Positions 5,786 to 7,931 of a DNA stretch of 7,931 bases are shown piece after piece. Origin of the DNA: an uncultured Clostridia bacterium (GTDB taxonomy: Bacteria; Bacillota; Clostridia; Oscillospirales; Acutalibacteraceae); contig CAMMKL010000097.1 in assembly GCA_946497265.1 (NCBI GenBank), positions 1 through 7,931 on the forward strand, written 5' to 3'. Numbering within the stretch: the stretch's first letter is position 1; every line of letters starts with the position of its first letter. A program made the position numbers and the translations under genes. The notes beneath the pieces are model-generated. The model was not told the origin of the DNA. It searched no databases and was given only the letters and a program-made list of their open reading frames with translations.

Positions 5786-7931
5786 TCCAGTTCCTCCTTT
5801 GAAAGCTGCGAAGCGGCAATTTCACGGTAGGTCTTACAATTTTTGAGCAGCTCACGGTGCGTACCGATGCCGGCCACCTTGCCGTCATCCATCACGACGA
5901 TCTGTTCGGCGTTCATGATAGTGCTTACGCGCTGGGCGACGATCAGCACGGTAGATTCTCCAGTGTGTTTTTTCAGGGCGGAGCGCAGGGCGGCATCCGT
6001 CTTAAAGTCCAGCGCCGAAAAGCTGTCGTCGAATATATAGATGGGGGCTTGCTTGACGAGCGCGCGCGCGATGGAAAGGCGCTGTTTTTGCCCGCCGGAC
6101 ACGTTCGTGCCGCCCTGGGAGATAGAGGTATCCAATCCGTTTGGCATATGTTGGATAAATTCGGTCGCCTGGGCGATATCGGCGGCGGAGGTTAGCTTAT
6201 TTTCTTCGGCGTTTTCGTCGCCGAAGCGCAGATTGGAGGCGATGTCTCCCGAGAAAAGGACGCCCTTTTGCGGGACATATCCGATGTTATCGCGCAGCTC
6301 CTGTTGGGAAAGCTCGCGGACATCGATGCCGTCTATGAGGATTTGCCCTTCGGTCACATCGTAAAAACGGGGGATCAAATTAATCAGGGTAGATTTCCCC
6401 GAGCCGGTAGAACCGATAAAGGCCGTAGTCTGACCCGGTTGGGCGGTAAAGGAGATGTTTTGCAGCACGTCGTCTTCGGCGTTATGGTAACGGAAGGAGA
6501 CGTTGCGGAACTCCACCCTCCCCTTGGCGCGGCCGCCGAAATGCTTGGGGGCCTGGGGATCCTTCACCGTAGGTTCTGTCTCCAGCACCTCGGCAATGCG
6601 GTCGGCCGAAACAGCCGCGCGGGGAACCAGGATAAACATCATGGTAATCATCAAAAATGCCATGATAATCTGCATGGCGTACTGCATAAAGGCCATCATA
6701 TCGCCCACCTGCATGGCGGACTGGTCAATCTGCTGGGCGCCCACCCAAACGATCACCAGGGTAATCGCGTTCATGATAAACATCATGGAGGGCATCATAA
6801 AGGCCATAACCCGGTTGACAAACAGGTTTACGCGGGTCAGGTCTTCGTTGGCCTGGTCGAAGCGCTCTTCCTCATGCCTTTGTGTGCCGAACGCGCGGAT
6901 GACCATCATACCGCTTAAGTTTTCGCGGGTAACCAGGTTCAGGCGGTCCACCAGCTTTTGGACAACCTTAAATTTCGGCCGCGCCAGCGCATATACCGAG
7001 AGCATAATGCCCAGCAGGACGATCACGCCTACGGCGATGATCCAGGTCATGGAGATGCTCTTCCCCACTGCCATGACCACGCCGCCCACGCCCATGATAG
7101 GGGCGTAACAGACGATGCGCAGGCCCATGGTGATGAGCATCTGTACCTGGGTAACGTCGTTGGTGGTACGTGTAATCAGGGAAGCGGTGGAGTATCGGTC
7201 GAATTCAGCCAGGGAGAAATGCTCCACCTTTTCAAACACATCGTGCCGCACTGAGCGCGCAAAGCCGGCGCCCACTCGCGCGGCAATGAAACCGACAAGT
7301 ACCGAAGAAATGACGCTCGCCAGAGTAAGCAAAAGCATGTATAGTCCGGTCAGCACGATGTACTGGTTCTGGAGGGATGCGACATCCATCCCTATCTCCT
7401 GATAAAAGAGCCTGGTCAGCGTAACGCCCATCTGGGAGAGCATGGACGGGTCGGTCTGCGCCGCCACCTGCTGCGCGCTTTCAAAAGCGCTATCCGGCAT
7501 GTTCTGGAGCATTGGCAGCATGGAATACAGTTCGGAAAAATCTACATTACGTAGGCTGTCGGTGTCCATAGAGGCGGCGGAAGAAGGCGCGGTCCCCTGC
7601 TGGTTGGCCATCTCTTGAATAAAGTTCAAAAAGGCCATGGTACTGCGGTTATAGGCGTCGGCGCCCGCTTGGACCGTTTGCTCTTCTTCTGTGGTTAAAC
7701 GGTAAACGGACTGGCTTTTCAACAGAGGGTATTCTCCCTCATACTGCTCCGCTTCGGCGCTGCCCGTTTCCACCAGTGTATAGCATGCGTCAATGGCGGC
7801 GCGGTCTTCCTGAGGCATGAACTGTTTCAAAAGCGTCAGTCCGTTTTCGCTGACTGCCTTGGGCAAGGGATCTTCAATGCCGCCCTGCTGGATGCCGACA
7901 TTGACGATTTTGGACAGCAGATTGGGAAGGT
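5782..7931 (-). CDS. Heterodimeric ABC exporter, first subunit with large extracellular insertion; 5' end outside window
   Basis: The frame stays open to the window edge, so 715 residues are visible and the true start and first membrane helix are missing. Numbering here begins at the first complete codon (7929). Residues 1-20 (LPNLLSKIVNVGIQQGGIED) are the conserved end of helix 1. Residues about 20-187 form a long extracellular segment. Helices follow at about 188-215, 269-289, 293-314, 374-399 and 409-436. The ATPase domain has A-loop Y481, Walker A GSTGSGKS (506-513), Q-loop Q554 and an intact signature VSGGQ (610-614). Two catalytic residues are altered: Walker B ends in FDD, with D635 at the catalytic-Glu position, and the switch His is Gln (Q666 in VAQRVST). 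This is the expected pattern for the degenerate-site subunit of TM287/288-type heterodimers, and it complements the next gene. Internal TTG or ATG codons are not the start. The final codons carry the ribosome site of the next gene. Substrate unknown. Confidence 0.96.
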   Translation of the reverse strand, partial: LPNLLSKIVNVGIQQGGIEDPLPKAVSENGLTLLKQFMPQEDRAAIDACYTLVETGSAEAEQYEGEYPLLKSQSVYRLTTEEEQTVQAGADAYNRSTMAFLNFIQEMANQQGTAPSSAASMDTDSLRNVDFSELYSMLPMLQNMPDSAFESAQQVAAQTDPSMLSQMGVTLTRLFYQEIGMDVASLQNQYIVLTGLYMLLLTLASVISSVLVGFIAARVGAGFARSVRHDVFEKVEHFSLAEFDRYSTASLITRTTNDVTQVQMLITMGLRIVCYAPIMGVGGVVMAVGKSISMTWIIAVGVIVLLGIMLSVYALARPKFKVVQKLVDRLNLVTRENLSGMMVIRAFGTQRHEEERFDQANEDLTRVNLFVNRVMAFMMPSMMFIMNAITLVIVWVGAQQIDQSAMQVGDMMAFMQYAMQIIMAFLMITMMFILVPRAAVSADRIAEVLETEPTVKDPQAPKHFGGRAKGRVEFRNVSFRYHNAEDDVLQNISFTAQPGQTTAFIGSTGSGKSTLINLIPRFYDVTEGQILIDGIDVRELSQQELRDNIGYVPQKGVLFSGDIASNLRFGDENAEENKLTSAADIAQATEFIQHMPNGLDTSISQGGTNVSGGQKQRLSIARALVKQAPIYIFDDSFSALDFKTDAALRSALKKHTGESTVLIVAQRVSTIMNAEQIVVMDDGKVAGIGTHRELLKNCKTYREIAASQLSKEELE
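5793..5798 (-). promoter_or_regulatory. Ribosome binding site of the second exporter subunit, inside the first gene
   Basis: AGGAGG on the minus strand lies within the last codons of the first subunit (encoding K-E-E-L-E), seven bases before the ATG at 5785. With the 4-base ATGA overlap at 5785-5782 it points to coupled, roughly equal synthesis of the two subunits. Confidence 0.85.
7369..7872 (-). other. Extracellular insertion domain between helices 1 and 2 of the first exporter subunit
   Basis: About 165 residues separate the helix-1 end motif (IVNVGI) from helix 2. In ordinary half-transporters this loop is usually only about 15-30 residues. The segment is polar and probably helical, rich in Gln, Ala, Met, Asp and Glu, and has a Ser/Ala/Thr linker near GTAPSSAASMDTDS. 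By the topology of type I exporters it faces outward. I recognise similar long segments in clostridial exporter subunits but no named domain or function. Confidence 0.75.

Noticed and set aside
7864..7866. TTG as the start of the first exporter subunit
   Set aside because: The frame continues upstream and encodes the conserved helix-1 end motif (IVNVGIQQGG), so this TTG is an internal Leu codon.

Overview
The window looks like a moderately GC-rich chromosome from a Gram-positive anaerobe of class Clostridia, possibly a gut Oscillospirales-type bacterium. This rests on strong AGGAGG-type ribosome sites, a TTG start, a dockerin-type module, and a heterodimeric ABC exporter whose first subunit has a clostridial-style extracellular insertion. 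The taxonomic guess is inference. All four genes lie on the minus strand, so transcription runs from high to low coordinates.

Region by region, in transcription order. (a) 7931-3902 is a two-gene exporter operon. The first subunit enters from outside the window and lacks its N-terminus. It overlaps the second subunit by an ATGA stop/start, and a strong hairpin-plus-T-run terminator (3890-3848) closes the unit. The two subunits have complementary changes in their ATPase motifs, so they should form one asymmetric heterodimer with one consensus and one degenerate ATP site. (b) 3753-2149 is a stand-alone YtcJ-type metal-dependent amidohydrolase. It has its own sigma-A-like promoter (3828-3800), a possible TACA/TGTA operator on the -10, and a perfect 12-bp-stem terminator (2118-2082). 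(c) 1955-1 is a long secreted protein that runs off the window. It begins with TTG and has no in-frame ATG for its first 244 codons, so an ATG-only or complete-ORF search misses it. It carries a signal peptide, a beta-propeller-like region, an uncharacterised middle, an Ig-like domain and the first calcium loop of a dockerin-type module.

The exporter genes work together. The amidohydrolase and the dockerin protein appear to be separate transcription units, and nothing in the sequence links them to the exporter's substrate. No RNA genes, CRISPR arrays, insertion sequences or phage genes were seen. The most interesting items are the cryptic dockerin-bearing secreted protein and the roughly 165-residue extracellular segment of the first exporter subunit. 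No wholly new multi-gene system can be claimed from this window.
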